Shown: positions 1-8,911 of the stretch, piece after piece
Numbering within the stretch: the first letter of the stretch is position 1
Layout of the letters: every line of letters begins with the position of its first letter
Assembly: GCF_001894785.1 (NCBI RefSeq)
Contig: NZ_BCWW01000001.1
Location: forward strand, 682,001 to 746,000
Length of the DNA stretch: 64,000 nt
DNA from: Rhodococcoides fascians NBRC 12155 = LMG 3623
GTDB lineage: Bacteria; Actinomycetota; Actinomycetes; Mycobacteriales; Mycobacteriaceae
Reading direction: 5' to 3'
Program-made: the position numbers and the translations under genes
The notes under the pieces: generated by a model
Databases searched by the model: none
The model's input: only the letters and a program-made list of their open reading frames with translations
Told to the model about the DNA's origin: nothing

Positions 1-991
1 CAGCAACGTCACCAGTGTCGCCGTCATCTGGTTCGGTGGTCATGCCATCGACAACGGCACGATGCAGATCGGTTCGCTCACTGCGCTTCTGAGCTACATC
101 ATGCTCATCCTGATGTCGGTGATGATGGCGTCGTTCATCGCGATGATGGTGCCGCGCGCATCGGTCTGCGCCGATCGCATCAGCGAGGTTCTGGCCACCG
201 AATCCTCGGTGGTGTTGCCCGAGAATCCCCGGACGTTCGTGTCCTCACCGGGCACGGTCGAGCTCGTCGGGGCCGAATTCTCCTATCCCGGAGCCGAATA
301 CCCGGTGCTGTGCGGGGTGAATCTGACTGCCGAGGCAGGCAAGGTCACCGCCATCATCGGCGGCACCGGATCGGGTAAATCGACTCTCGTCAATCTGATT
401 CCACGGCTGATGGACGTCACCGGCGGCCAGGTGCGGGTCGGCGGTGTCGACATTCGCGAACTCGATCTGGACCTGCTGCGATCCGAGATCGGATTCGTGC
501 CGCAGAAGCCGTACCTGTTCTCCGGCACCATCGCCAGCAATCTGCGGTACGGCAAGGCCGACGCCACCGACGCGGAACTGTGGGAGGCGCTCGAGATCGC
601 CCAGGGAGCCGACTTCGTGCGCGCGATGCCCGACGGCCTCGAGACTGCCGTCGCGCAGGGCGGCACCACCGTGTCGGGCGGGCAGCGTCAACGACTGGCC
701 ATTGCCCGGGCGCTGGTACGCAAACCCAAGATCTACTTGTTCGACGATTCCTTCTCCGCTCTCGACCTCACTACCGACGCGAAACTGCGTGCGGCGCTGC
801 GGCCGGTGACGCGAGATGCATGCATGATCGTTGTGGCTCAACGGGTGTCGACCATCGTCGACGCCGACCAGATACTCGTGCTCGACGACGGAAAGCCGGT
901 GGGCGTGGGTAACCACGAGCAACTGATGGCCACCTGCCCCACCTACGCCGAGATCGTCGACTCGCAGCGGCAAGTTGCAGGTGCACTGTGA
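1..991 (+). CDS. ABC exporter half-transporter, ATPase plus C-terminal membrane part (5' truncated by window edge)
   Basis: The reading frame is open from base 2, so the start lies outside the window; about 330 C-terminal residues are present. They hold the last membrane helices and a complete nucleotide-binding domain: Walker A GGTGSGKST, signature VSGGQ and Walker B IYLFDD. The residue after the Walker B aspartate is Asp (FDDS) where a catalytic Glu is usual, so this half carries the non-consensus site of a heterodimeric exporter. The next gene starts inside its last codons (ATG/GTG overlap around 988-991) and encodes the second half. Substrate is unknown; drug or lipid export is usual for this family. 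Confidence 0.9.
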   Translation, partial: SNVTSVAVIWFGGHAIDNGTMQIGSLTALLSYIMLILMSVMMASFIAMMVPRASVCADRISEVLATESSVVLPENPRTFVSSPGTVELVGAEFSYPGAEYPVLCGVNLTAEAGKVTAIIGGTGSGKSTLVNLIPRLMDVTGGQVRVGGVDIRELDLDLLRSEIGFVPQKPYLFSGTIASNLRYGKADATDAELWEALEIAQGADFVRAMPDGLETAVAQGGTTVSGGQRQRLAIARALVRKPKIYLFDDSFSALDLTTDAKLRAALRPVTRDACMIVVAQRVSTIVDADQILVLDDGKPVGVGNHEQLMATCPTYAEIVDSQRQVAGAL

Positions 992-2928
992 CCGACACCG
1001 ACACCACCAAGGATTCCGCAGCCAAGCCCTCTTTGGAGAAGAAGAAGGGCGGCCGCGTCGCGAAGGCACTGCCGGCCACGAAAGCCAAGAACTTCAAGGG
1101 CTCGTTCAAACGCGTCATCGGTTTGCTCGCTCCGGAACGATTCCTGCTGAGCCTCATGCTCGTGCTGGGAATCGTCAGCGTCGTCCTCAGCGTCGCTGCG
1201 CCGACCGTCCTCGGGCATGCGACCAACCTCATCTTCAACGGAGTCGTCGGCGGAGATCTCGAACCGGGGCAGACGAAAGAACAAGCGGTCGACGGCCTTC
1301 GGGCCGCCGGTAACGACACCGTCGCCGATCTCGTCTCGGGCATGGACGTGACGCCCGGTGCGGGAATCGATTTCGGTGCCGTCGGAACGGTGTTGCTCTG
1401 GGTTCTCGCACTGTACGTAGTGTCTGCACTGCTGGCATGGGCTCAGGGCTACATCCTCAACATCGCGCTGCAGCGTCGAATTCTGTTGCTGCGCGGCAGC
1501 GTCGAGGCCAAGGTGCATCGCCTGCCGCTGCAGTACTTCGACAACAATGCCCGAGGCGAGACGCTCAGCCGCGTCACCAACGACATCGACAACGTCTCGA
1601 CCAGCCTGCAGCAGACACTGAGCCAGCTCATCACCGGCATCCTGACCGTGCTCGGCATCCTCGGCGTGATGATCTGGATCTCGCCGTTGCTCGCTCTGGT
1701 TGCGCTGCTGACGATCCCGGCCTCGTTCCTGGTGACCGCGCTGATCGCCAAGAGGTCGCAGCCGCACTTCGTGGCGCAGTGGAAGCACACCGGCAAGCTC
1801 AACGCGCAGATCGAAGAGACCTACACCGGCCACGAGATCGTCAAGGCGTTCGGCCGCCAGGCGGAGGTGGAACGCGAGTTCGGTGACCGCAACGAGAAGC
1901 TCTTCCAAGCGGGCTTCCGGGCGCAGTTCATCTCCGGTCTGATCATGCCGATCATCATGTTCCTCGGAAACATCAACTACGTCGTCGTCGCCGTCGTGGG
2001 CGGTCTTCGCGTGGCGTCGGGAACACTGAGCCTCGGCGAAGTGCAGGCGTTCATTCAGTATTCGCGGCAGTTCACGCAGCCGCTGTCGCAGGTCGGCGCG
2101 ATGATCAACCTGATTCAGTCCGGAGTCGCGTCCGCCGAACGCATCTTCGAGGTGCTCGACGCCGACGAGGAAGACCCCGACGTCGTTCCTGCGTCCAGCC
2201 CGACGGAGCGCCGCGGACGCGTCGTGTTCGACGACGTCTCGTTCAGTTACTCGCCGGAGCAGCCGCTCATCCAGAATCTGTCGCTCACCGCGGATCCGGG
2301 ACATCTGGTGGCGATCGTCGGACCGACCGGTGCCGGCAAGACCACACTGGTCAACCTGATCATGCGGTTCTACGAGATCGATTCCGGCCGAATCACACTC
2401 GATGGCGTCGACACCCGCAAGATGACGCGCGACGAGTTGCGTTCACGAACCGGCATGGTGTTGCAGGACACCTGGTTGTTCGGCGGCACCATCCGCGACA
2501 ACATCGCCTACGGTGACCCGACCGCCAGCGAGGAAGAGATCCTCGAGGCGGCTCGGGTGAGCTACGTCGACAAGTTCGTGCATTCGCTGCCCGACGGATA
2601 CGACACGATCATCGACGAGGAGGGCAACAACGTCAGCGCCGGTGAGAAGCAGCTCATCACCATCGCCCGTGCCTTCCTGGCCAAGCCGCTGATCCTGATC
2701 CTCGACGAGGCCACCAGCTCGGTGGACACTCGCACCGAGCTGTTGGTGCAGAAGGCGACGGCAGCGCTGCGCAACGACCGCACCAGTTTTGTTATCGCGC
2801 ATCGTCTCTCGACCATCCGTGACGCCGACACCATCGTCGTGATGGAAAACGGCAGCATCGTCGAGCAGGGCAATCACGAGGAATTGCTCGAGGCCAAGGG
2901 TGCGTATTACCGGCTTTACAGCAGTTAG
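988..2928 (+). CDS. ABC exporter half-transporter, membrane plus ATPase domains
   Basis: This 646-residue protein has a charged cytoplasmic N-terminus, a six-helix exporter membrane domain interrupted by a roughly 60-residue insert after helix 1 (about residues 85-125), and a nucleotide-binding domain with Walker A GPTGAGKTT, a degenerate signature VSAGEKQ and Walker B LILILDEAT with the catalytic Glu. The consensus Glu here and Asp in the upstream half fit an asymmetric heterodimer of the TM287/288 or BmrCD type. It overlaps the upstream gene by 4 bp and is clearly co-translated with it. A palindromic repeat follows 16 bp after the stop. Confidence 0.93.
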   Translation: MTDTDTTKDSAAKPSLEKKKGGRVAKALPATKAKNFKGSFKRVIGLLAPERFLLSLMLVLGIVSVVLSVAAPTVLGHATNLIFNGVVGGDLEPGQTKEQAVDGLRAAGNDTVADLVSGMDVTPGAGIDFGAVGTVLLWVLALYVVSALLAWAQGYILNIALQRRILLLRGSVEAKVHRLPLQYFDNNARGETLSRVTNDIDNVSTSLQQTLSQLITGILTVLGILGVMIWISPLLALVALLTIPASFLVTALIAKRSQPHFVAQWKHTGKLNAQIEETYTGHEIVKAFGRQAEVEREFGDRNEKLFQAGFRAQFISGLIMPIIMFLGNINYVVVAVVGGLRVASGTLSLGEVQAFIQYSRQFTQPLSQVGAMINLIQSGVASAERIFEVLDADEEDPDVVPASSPTERRGRVVFDDVSFSYSPEQPLIQNLSLTADPGHLVAIVGPTGAGKTTLVNLIMRFYEIDSGRITLDGVDTRKMTRDELRSRTGMVLQDTWLFGGTIRDNIAYGDPTASEEEILEAARVSYVDKFVHSLPDGYDTIIDEEGNNVSAGEKQLITIARAFLAKPLILILDEATSSVDTRTELLVQKATAALRNDRTSFVIAHRLSTIRDADTIVVMENGSIVEQGNHEELLEAKGAYYRLYSS

Positions 2929-2944
2929 GCGGCTGGCGCCGCAC

Positions 2945-2984
2945 GTGAGTGGAAAATCGTAGTGGGCTACGAATTTCCACTCAC
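2945..2984. repeat. Palindromic intergenic repeat, copy 1
   Basis: A 40-nt element with outer arms GTGAGTGGAAA and TTTCCACTCAC and an inner CGTAG/CTACG stem. A second small stem GCGGC-GAA-GCCGC (2987-2999) follows directly. Nearly the same composite occurs at 43956-43995 and 58767-58806. It lies between the ABC exporter and tgt and may also act as a transcription terminator. Confidence 0.85.
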
Positions 2985-3010
2985 AAGCGGCGAAGCCGCA
3001 TACTGACGCG

Positions 3011-4249
3011 GTGAGTTCTTCCAATTTCGGCTTCGATATCGGCACCCGGCTCGACGGTGAGCTCGGCCGCACCGGCACCATCCACACCCCGCACGGCGAC
3101 ATCGCCACCCCGGCGTTCATTGCGGTGGGGACGAAGGCGACCGTCAAAGCAGTGCTGCCGGAGGCGATGAAGGAACTCGGCGCTCAGGCGGTACTGGCCA
3201 ACGCGTATCACCTGTACCTGCAGCCGGGCTCGGACATCGTCGACGAGGCCGGCGGCCTGGGCAAATTCATGAACTGGGACGGGCCCACGTTCACCGACAG
3301 CGGCGGCTTCCAGGTGATGTCCCTCGGTGTCGGGTTCAAGAAGGTCATCTCGATGGACGCCTCACGGGTGGAGTCCGACGACGTCATCGCCGAGGGCAAG
3401 GAGCGATTGGCCCACGTCGACGACGACGGAGTCACGTTCAAGTCCCATCTCGACGGCTCGAAGCATCGATTCACTCCCGAGGTGTCGATGCAGATTCAGC
3501 ATCGGCTCGGCGCCGACATCATGTTCGCGTTCGACGAGCTGACCACGCTGATGAATACCCGCGGGTATCAGGAGAAGTCGGTCGACCGCACCCAGGCATG
3601 GGCGAAGCGATGCGTCCTCGAACACGAACGCCTCACCGTCGAACGTGCCGACAAGCCGTACCAGGCGCTGTTCGGAGTGGTGCAGGGAGCGCAGTACGAG
3701 GACCTGCGACGCAAAGCCGCGCACGACCTCGAGACCATCACGGGGGACACGGGCCGTGGGTTCGACGGCTACGGAATCGGCGGCGCACTCGAGAAGCAGA
3801 ACCTCGGCACCATCACTCGGTGGGTGAACGAGGAACTGCCCGAACACAAGCCGCGGCACATGCTCGGTATCAGCGAGCCGGACGATTTCTTTACCGCCAT
3901 CGAGAACGGCGCCGACACCTTCGATTGCGTCAATCCCTCACGGGTAGCGCGCAATGCGGCGATCTACGTGCCGACGGGCCGCTTCAACATCAACACCGCC
4001 AAGCATCGGCGCGACTTCACCCCGATCGACGAGAACTGCGACTGCTACACCTGCGCGCACTACACCAAGGCGTACATCCACCACTTGTTCAAGGCCAAGG
4101 AGATGCTCGCCTCGACGCTGTGCACGATTCACAACGAGCGATTCACGGTCAAGCTGGTCGACGACATCCGTGCTTCTATCGAGCAGCAGCGATTCACCGA
4201 GTTCAAGACGGAGTATCTGGGCCGGTTCTATGCGTCGAAGACTGCCTGA
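3011..4249 (+). CDS. tgt: tRNA-guanine transglycosylase (queuosine insertion)
   Basis: A 412-residue Tgt that exchanges guanine 34 of GUN-anticodon tRNAs for a deazaguanine. Visible hallmarks are SGGFQVMSLG, a VVQGAQYEDLR substrate loop, the DTFDCVNPSR nucleophile region and a zinc site C-D-C-Y-T-C with a downstream histidine. The base-specificity loop is unusual: after GYGIGG it reads ALEKQ, where classical bacterial enzymes have L-A/S-V-G-E. The partner base may therefore differ, for example queuine salvage rather than preQ1. The start is GTG. Its 3' end overlaps the convergent flavin-type gene by 47 bp. A YhhQ transporter and GluQ lie 9-11 kb downstream. Confidence 0.93.
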   Translation: MSSSNFGFDIGTRLDGELGRTGTIHTPHGDIATPAFIAVGTKATVKAVLPEAMKELGAQAVLANAYHLYLQPGSDIVDEAGGLGKFMNWDGPTFTDSGGFQVMSLGVGFKKVISMDASRVESDDVIAEGKERLAHVDDDGVTFKSHLDGSKHRFTPEVSMQIQHRLGADIMFAFDELTTLMNTRGYQEKSVDRTQAWAKRCVLEHERLTVERADKPYQALFGVVQGAQYEDLRRKAAHDLETITGDTGRGFDGYGIGGALEKQNLGTITRWVNEELPEHKPRHMLGISEPDDFFTAIENGADTFDCVNPSRVARNAAIYVPTGRFNINTAKHRRDFTPIDENCDCYTCAHYTKAYIHHLFKAKEMLASTLCTIHNERFTVKLVDDIRASIEQQRFTEFKTEYLGRFYASKTA

Positions 4250-4889
4250 GCTGATCCTCCAGCTCCGAAATGCGCTGCAGTAGTTCGGTTTCCCGCTCGG
4301 CAGCTTTGCGCTGGTACACCTCGGACAGGTCCGCGAGATACGCCGCGTCGTAGCGCGGGATGATGCTGCGCGTGCAGTTCCAGTCGAATGCCTCGACATC
4401 GATGACGACGCTGCGTTCGCAGGTGGCGGCGACGGTCAGGTCACCGATCTTTTTGAGTCGCTCCAGTAGTTCGGGATCGTCCGCGGCCTCGATCGTACGT
4501 GCCCGTCCGTAGAGCTTGAGTCGTTGCCGCAGAGGGTAATTCACGAGGAAGATCGCGACGCGGTCGTCATGGTCCAGATTGGCTGCCGTCACGTACTGAT
4601 GGTTGCCGGCGAAATCGGCGAAACCGAGAGTGTGGTCGTCGAGTACCTGCAGGAACCCCTTCGGCCCACTTCGGTACTGGATGTAGGGCCACCCGGACTC
4701 GGTGACGGTGGCGATCTGGAACTGATCCAGGGCTCGGATCATCGCTTTCTCGCGATCGTCGAGCGGCATCGGGCCGTCGTCGGGTCGCTCGGTCTGCGAG
4801 CCGTAGGCGGTGTAACTGCCGTCGACCTGCTGCCGCGCAATCGCGGCAGGTCCGAACATCAAGTGGTGATAGTGGTTGTTCGGCGGCAC
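4203..4889 (-). CDS. Pyridoxamine 5'-phosphate oxidase-like flavin/cofactor-binding protein
   Basis: A 228-residue protein with a split-barrel PNPOx-like fold. The segment around VTESGWPYIQYR is the typical strand pair that contacts FMN or F420, and GNHQYVTAANL follows. The C-terminal 35 residues are strongly charged with a heptad-like pattern (LSEVYQRKAAERETELLQRI), suggesting a short coiled coil. The substrate cannot be read from sequence; mycobacterial relatives include F420- and haem-interacting enzymes. It starts with GTG, and its last 47 bp overlap tgt on the opposite strand. Confidence 0.8.
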   Translation of the reverse strand: MPPNNHYHHLMFGPAAIARQQVDGSYTAYGSQTERPDDGPMPLDDREKAMIRALDQFQIATVTESGWPYIQYRSGPKGFLQVLDDHTLGFADFAGNHQYVTAANLDHDDRVAIFLVNYPLRQRLKLYGRARTIEAADDPELLERLKKIGDLTVAATCERSVVIDVEAFDWNCTRSIIPRYDAAYLADLSEVYQRKAAERETELLQRISELEDQLRQSSTHRTGPDTPS

Positions 4890-4993
4890 GTACCGACCCT
4901 ACGACAATCCGGCCTGTGTGCCCCTCGTGGGAATCGACGTGTCAGAGGCCGCCGCAATAATCCGATACGCCTGATGTTGGGGAATCACGCACA

Positions 4994-5009
4994 ATGGACC
5001 AGTGTCCAT
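4994..5009. promoter_or_regulatory. Perfect 16-bp palindrome upstream of the PIN gene pair
   Basis: ATGGAC-CAGT-GTCCAT is a perfect dyad (6+4+6) ending 24 bp before the ATG of the following gene. A palindromic operator at this place is what an autoregulated toxin-antitoxin operon would show. The binding protein is inferred, not known. Confidence 0.5.
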
Positions 5010-5033
5010 ACAAGACTTACGTGGCAGGAGGTG

Positions 5034-5897
5034 ATGACGACGACCACTCAGTTCGAGTTTCGTTTGAAGAACATCGACGCACCCGAGGGCGAGATGGACG
5101 CCGACCAGCTGATCGCACTTGTTCAAAGTCTGAAAGCGGTCGCAATGAACATCGGTCGGATCGAGACCGATGCCGACCGACTGGGGCGCGCGCCCGCACG
5201 AGTTCATCGCGTCGCGAATTTGGTCGTCGGGCTGGCTCCCGGCAGCACAAGACTGCTTGTTCGTCGAGCAGGCGCTGGTTCGACCGCATTGGAGTTCGAT
5301 CTGGCGGATGAGAGAGCTTTCGACGACGAGTTCGAGAGATTGGTCATGTCGATCGGCTTGGATGAGCGACCGGATTGGGTGAATGACTCCCTGTCGAATG
5401 CGGCGGGCGCGTTGGCTGCGGCGCTTCGACACGCCGCCCCAGAAGTTGAGTTCAAGGCCGATGGGCAACTGCGCCAAGCGTTCACTACCGCTGAATTGCG
5501 TTCTGCCACGTGGGAACTCCCTACAGAAGTATCCTCCGCGCCCACTGTTTTCGTCGGTCGCCTGTACTCCGCGAATCTCCACACGCATCGTCTGCAGGTG
5601 CAGGACGATGTCGGCAATCAAATCGCGCTTCCTGGCGTGGCTGAGGATGAAGAAGTCGGTCCGCTGCTCGGCAGATACGTAATGGTGACCGGTTCCCCGG
5701 AATCCGGTGCGGATGGACGAGTAGGAAGGCTGCTGAACGCGACGATTATTGCACTTCCTGATCCGATCGCTCCGGGGTTGCCCGAACCGGCATCTCTAGG
5801 AGAGATACTCGTTGGTGCTGCCGGCCTGGAACCCGGCGGAATCGACGGCGTGAGCGACGACGAAGCTGATGCGTTCTTCGGCGCAATTGGCCTATGA
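5034..5897 (+). CDS. Uncharacterised 287-aa partner of a PIN-domain protein (putative large antitoxin or RNA-binding protein)
   Basis: I do not recognise a named family. The ATG at 5034 follows AGGAGG (5026-5031) very closely; upstream in-frame codons look non-coding. Residues 1-60 are polar and helical, and residues 60-110 look like an alpha/beta segment. Residues 170-222 (TVFVGRLYSANLHTHRLQVQ followed by short strands and GRYVMVTG) have the alternating pattern of an OB-like or small beta-barrel domain. The C-terminus is acidic (DGVSDDEADAFFG). The stop overlaps the PIN gene start in ATGA, so the two are translationally coupled. Composition is slightly less GC-rich than the neighbours, consistent with acquisition. 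Confidence 0.65.
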   Translation: MTTTTQFEFRLKNIDAPEGEMDADQLIALVQSLKAVAMNIGRIETDADRLGRAPARVHRVANLVVGLAPGSTRLLVRRAGAGSTALEFDLADERAFDDEFERLVMSIGLDERPDWVNDSLSNAAGALAAALRHAAPEVEFKADGQLRQAFTTAELRSATWELPTEVSSAPTVFVGRLYSANLHTHRLQVQDDVGNQIALPGVAEDEEVGPLLGRYVMVTGSPESGADGRVGRLLNATIIALPDPIAPGLPEPASLGEILVGAAGLEPGGIDGVSDDEADAFFGAIGL

Positions 5898-6337
5898 CAC
5901 TTCCGTCGGGTTCGGGAACCGTACTGATCGATACCGATGTGTTCAGCATCTTGTTCATCGACCCGACTAGAGCTGCGAATCGTGGTCTTCCTGTCGATAG
6001 ACTGCGCGCGCGACTGGCAGGGCTCCAGATCGTCATCGCGTTTCAGACGCGGGCGGAGGTGCTCGCTGGTGCTTTGTCGGCGAACTGGGGTGAACGCAAG
6101 ATCGCCGGCGTCGAGGCAAAACTCGATTCAGCCCCTACCGTCTCCATCGACCGCGAGGTCGTCAACGCGTATGCAGCTCTGACGGCTGAGTGCAAGCGGA
6201 CGGGCCACGCGCTTCACGCCAAAGTTCACACCGGCGATCGCTGGATTGCTGCGTGTGCAATATCGAAGGGTGCGCCGTTGCTCAGCCTCGACGGGATCTA
6301 TTCGGGGGCTCCGAACTTGTCCGTTCTCAGTCCATGA
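5894..6337 (+). CDS. PIN-domain ribonuclease, VapC-like toxin candidate
   Basis: A 147-residue single-domain PIN protein. The acidic residues expected for metal-dependent RNA cleavage are in place: D13 in LIDTDVFS, E55 in TRAEVLAG, D115 in GDRWIAACAI and D133 in LSLDG. Length matches VapC toxins (about 130-145). It overlaps the upstream 287-aa gene by 4 bp. That gene occupies the antitoxin position but is about three times larger than a usual VapB and lacks an obvious AbrB or ribbon-helix-helix start. Toxin activity is inferred from domain and gene arrangement. Confidence 0.8.
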   Translation: MTLPSGSGTVLIDTDVFSILFIDPTRAANRGLPVDRLRARLAGLQIVIAFQTRAEVLAGALSANWGERKIAGVEAKLDSAPTVSIDREVVNAYAALTAECKRTGHALHAKVHTGDRWIAACAISKGAPLLSLDGIYSGAPNLSVLSP

Positions 6338-6400
6338 GGCTCGGCTCCCACGAAAGTCCTGCCTGCTCGTTGCCTCCCGCCTGAAAGGCAAGATCCTCCA

Positions 6401-7300
6401 CTATCCCGCAGCCTCGAGAATGTCGGTCAACGCGTCGATCAGGGCCACGATTCGGGCCGACGGCGGCCTACCGCGCATCGTGTGAATTTCGGCCCGGCGC
6501 TGAGCGAACACCGGATGCACGAGGGGGATGTACGTCAGGCCCGATTTGCGGTCACCACCCAGGTCGCTGACGAGTGCGACGCCGTCGCTCGAGCGAGCGA
6601 ACTCCAGTATCGGAGCCAGCCGTTCGCATTGCAGACCGACGTGGGGTGAGAGTCCCTCCAGACGGATTCCGGCGTCGAACAATTCGCGTTGACTCGATCC
6701 GGTGGTCGACAGAGCGAGGGGATACGTGCAGATATCGGCCAGATCGACGCTGGCTCGGTCGCTGAGCGGGTGGCCGGGCGCGACGACGGCGCAGATGGGC
6801 ACGGTGACGGAATGTTCGACCGTCACGTCGGTTCGGCGACCCAGCGAGAAGGTGACCGCGACGTCCGCGCGGGCATCGACCACCCGTCGGCTGGCCTCGT
6901 CCGGCCCGACCACGTCGAGGGTGAACGTGACCGACGGGCGAGTCCGATGGACCGACGCCATGGCCCGTGGGACGACGGACTGCGAGAAACCTTCGGTGCA
7001 GGCGACGGTGACGCTGCCGTGTTCGGTGGCGTCGACGCTGCGTATTTCGGCGATGAGAGTGGACGATTCCACTTCGTGTCTGCGCGCGTGGGCGAGGAGC
7101 CGATGGCCCGCTTCGGTGAGCGTCATTCCCCGGGCATGTCGTGCGAAGAGTGGCACTCCGATGTCACGTTCGAGCTTGGCGATCTGTCTGCTGACCGCCG
7201 ACGCGGCCAGATGTTGCGTTGCGGCCGCCTCGGTGACGGACCCGGTTCGCGCTACTTCGCAGAAGTACGTCAGCGCAGAGGGCATCAGATGCAACGACAT
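6401..7300 (-). CDS. LysR-family transcriptional regulator
   Basis: A 299-residue LysR protein: an N-terminal winged helix-turn-helix (TGSVTEAAATQHLAASAVSR) and a C-terminal effector-binding domain. The ATG at 7300 is preferred because GAAGGGGTG precedes it and because the alternative start at 7357 would place the operator-like repeats at 7321-7347 inside the gene. It is divergent from the M20 peptidase/MHS transporter pair, the usual arrangement for a LysR regulator and its target. The inducer is probably a substrate of that pathway (inference). Confidence 0.88.
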   Translation of the reverse strand: MSLHLMPSALTYFCEVARTGSVTEAAATQHLAASAVSRQIAKLERDIGVPLFARHARGMTLTEAGHRLLAHARRHEVESSTLIAEIRSVDATEHGSVTVACTEGFSQSVVPRAMASVHRTRPSVTFTLDVVGPDEASRRVVDARADVAVTFSLGRRTDVTVEHSVTVPICAVVAPGHPLSDRASVDLADICTYPLALSTTGSSQRELFDAGIRLEGLSPHVGLQCERLAPILEFARSSDGVALVSDLGGDRKSGLTYIPLVHPVFAQRRAEIHTMRGRPPSARIVALIDALTDILEAAG

Positions 7301-7320
7301 CACCCCTTCTTTCACAGCAC

Positions 7321-7347
7321 TGTCACGGCGGTGACACGCGATTGTCA
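7321..7347. promoter_or_regulatory. Three phased TGTCA/TGACA half-sites, candidate LysR operator
   Basis: TGTCA (7321-7325), TGACA (7332-7336) and TGTCA (7343-7347) are spaced exactly 11 bp apart, on one face of the helix, in the gap between the LysR gene and the peptidase gene. Adjacent pairs form inverted repeats. LysR regulators commonly bind such phased half-sites. Confidence 0.45.
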
Positions 7348-7472
7348 TGGAGCTCATGTCGGTCCTAGCGTTGCTTCTGAGGCAACGCAGGGAGCGTCAA
7401 TCGGCAATGGTGTAGACGGTATCGGGCTCGCTACTGTCAGGCGAACACCAGGCCGACGACGAGGGAGATTCG

Positions 7473-8891
7473 ATGAACCGCGAGCATGTGATCGCGCAGG
7501 CCCAGGACTTCTACGATTCGGGTGCGTTCCATCGTGAACTCTCCGAGCTCGTGTCCGTCCCCTCGGAAAGTCAGTCGACGGCCGGCCGAGTTGCGTTGTC
7601 GGCATATCTCCAGGATCTGCTCGTGCCGAGGCTCGAGGCACTCGGGTGTGCAGTCGAGACCTATCCCAATCCGGTCGAGGAGGGTGGTCCCTTCCTGATC
7701 GCCACCCGTCACGAGGCCCCCGAACTGCCGACCGTGCTCTGTTACGGCCACGCCGACGTGGTTCTGGGCATGGCCGAGGACTGGTCGGACGGATTGTCGC
7801 CGTGGACTCTCGTCGAGCGGGACGGCCGGCTCTACGGGCGCGGAACGGCCGACAACAAGGGTCAGCATCTGGTGAACCTCGCGGCACTGCGGACGATTCT
7901 CGACGTCCGCGGATCGTTGGGATTCAACCTGACGCTGTTGTTCGAGACCGGTGAGGAGATCGGCTCACCCGGACTCGAGCAATTCGTGTCGGATCACCGA
8001 GGCGAACTCGCTGCCGACGTGCTGATCGCCTCGGACGGACCACGCCTCGACGCCCAGACGCCCACACTGTTTCTCGGTGCCCGTGGGGGCGTGGACTTCG
8101 ACCTCGTCGTCGACCTACGTGAGCGCGGCTACCATTCGGGCAACTGGGGCGGACTGCTCCGCAACCCCGCGACCACCCTGGCCGGTGCTATCGGGACGCT
8201 TGTCGACGGACACGGCCGTATCCAGCTCGACAGCCTCGTGCCCGAGCACATTCCCGAGTCCGTCGTCGATGCGCTCAGAAGTATCGAGGTCGGACGCACC
8301 CCGGGTGATCCGGTGGTCGACTCCGGCTGGTCGGTGACCGAATTGTCGCCTGCAGAGCGGGTTTTCGGGTGGAACACTCTCGAAGTGATCGCTATGAACG
8401 CTGGCAACATTCTCGAACCGGTCAATGCGATTCCGGGCCAGGCGCGAGCGCGGTTGCAGCTGCGGTACGTAGTCGGGACCGACCTCGACGATCTCGGCGT
8501 GCGGCTACGACGACACCTCGACGCGCATGGTTACCCGATGGTCGCCGTTGAACTCGGCATCTCGTTTCCTGCGAGCCGAACGGACCCGAACGACCCCTGG
8601 GTTCGCACGGTCGCCCAGTCGGTCGAGCGCACAGTCGGTTCCCCAGTCACCGTGCTGCCCAACATCGGTGGGTCCCTGCCCAATCACGTGTTCACCGACA
8701 CCCTCGGAATTCCGACGGTCTGGATGCCGCACTCCTACCCGGGATGCCGTCAACATGCACCCGACGAACACATGCTGGCTTCCATCGCTCGTGAAGGTCT
8801 CGCGATGGCCGCCGGCCTGTTTTACGACATCGGCAATGTCGCCGGTGGTCATGACGCACCGCTCGAATCCGCCAGCGCCTCGCGCTCCTGA
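7473..8891 (+). CDS. M20-family metallopeptidase/amidohydrolase
   Basis: A 472-residue M20 (ArgE/DapE/carboxypeptidase G2) enzyme that hydrolyses a dipeptide or N-acyl amino acid with two zinc ions. Visible metal-site motifs are CYGHADVV (first His and Asp), YGRGTADNKGQ (bridging Asp), LLFETGEEIGSPG (catalytic and metal Glu) and a late His near HSYPGCRQHAPDE. GAGGGAGA precedes the ATG. The MHS transporter follows after 20 bp, so one operon probably imports and cleaves the same compound. The substrate is unknown. Confidence 0.9.
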   Translation: MNREHVIAQAQDFYDSGAFHRELSELVSVPSESQSTAGRVALSAYLQDLLVPRLEALGCAVETYPNPVEEGGPFLIATRHEAPELPTVLCYGHADVVLGMAEDWSDGLSPWTLVERDGRLYGRGTADNKGQHLVNLAALRTILDVRGSLGFNLTLLFETGEEIGSPGLEQFVSDHRGELAADVLIASDGPRLDAQTPTLFLGARGGVDFDLVVDLRERGYHSGNWGGLLRNPATTLAGAIGTLVDGHGRIQLDSLVPEHIPESVVDALRSIEVGRTPGDPVVDSGWSVTELSPAERVFGWNTLEVIAMNAGNILEPVNAIPGQARARLQLRYVVGTDLDDLGVRLRRHLDAHGYPMVAVELGISFPASRTDPNDPWVRTVAQSVERTVGSPVTVLPNIGGSLPNHVFTDTLGIPTVWMPHSYPGCRQHAPDEHMLASIAREGLAMAAGLFYDIGNVAGGHDAPLESASASRS

Positions 8892-8911
8892 ACACCACCG
8901 GAGAAACCGAC

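Noticed and set aside
943..2304. 453-codon minus-strand frame opposite the second ABC gene
   Set aside because: Antisense to an intact ABC exporter; composition rich in Arg, Asp and His with no recognisable domain.
4524..5033. Upstream extension of the 287-aa PIN partner
   Set aside because: It runs antisense through the PNPOx-like gene, and AGGAGG lies next to the ATG at 5034.
7332..7352. A further Zur-like site in the LysR/peptidase gap (TGACAATC on the minus strand)
   Set aside because: It fits better as part of the three phased TGTCA half-sites; outside the shared 8-mer the Zur match is poor.
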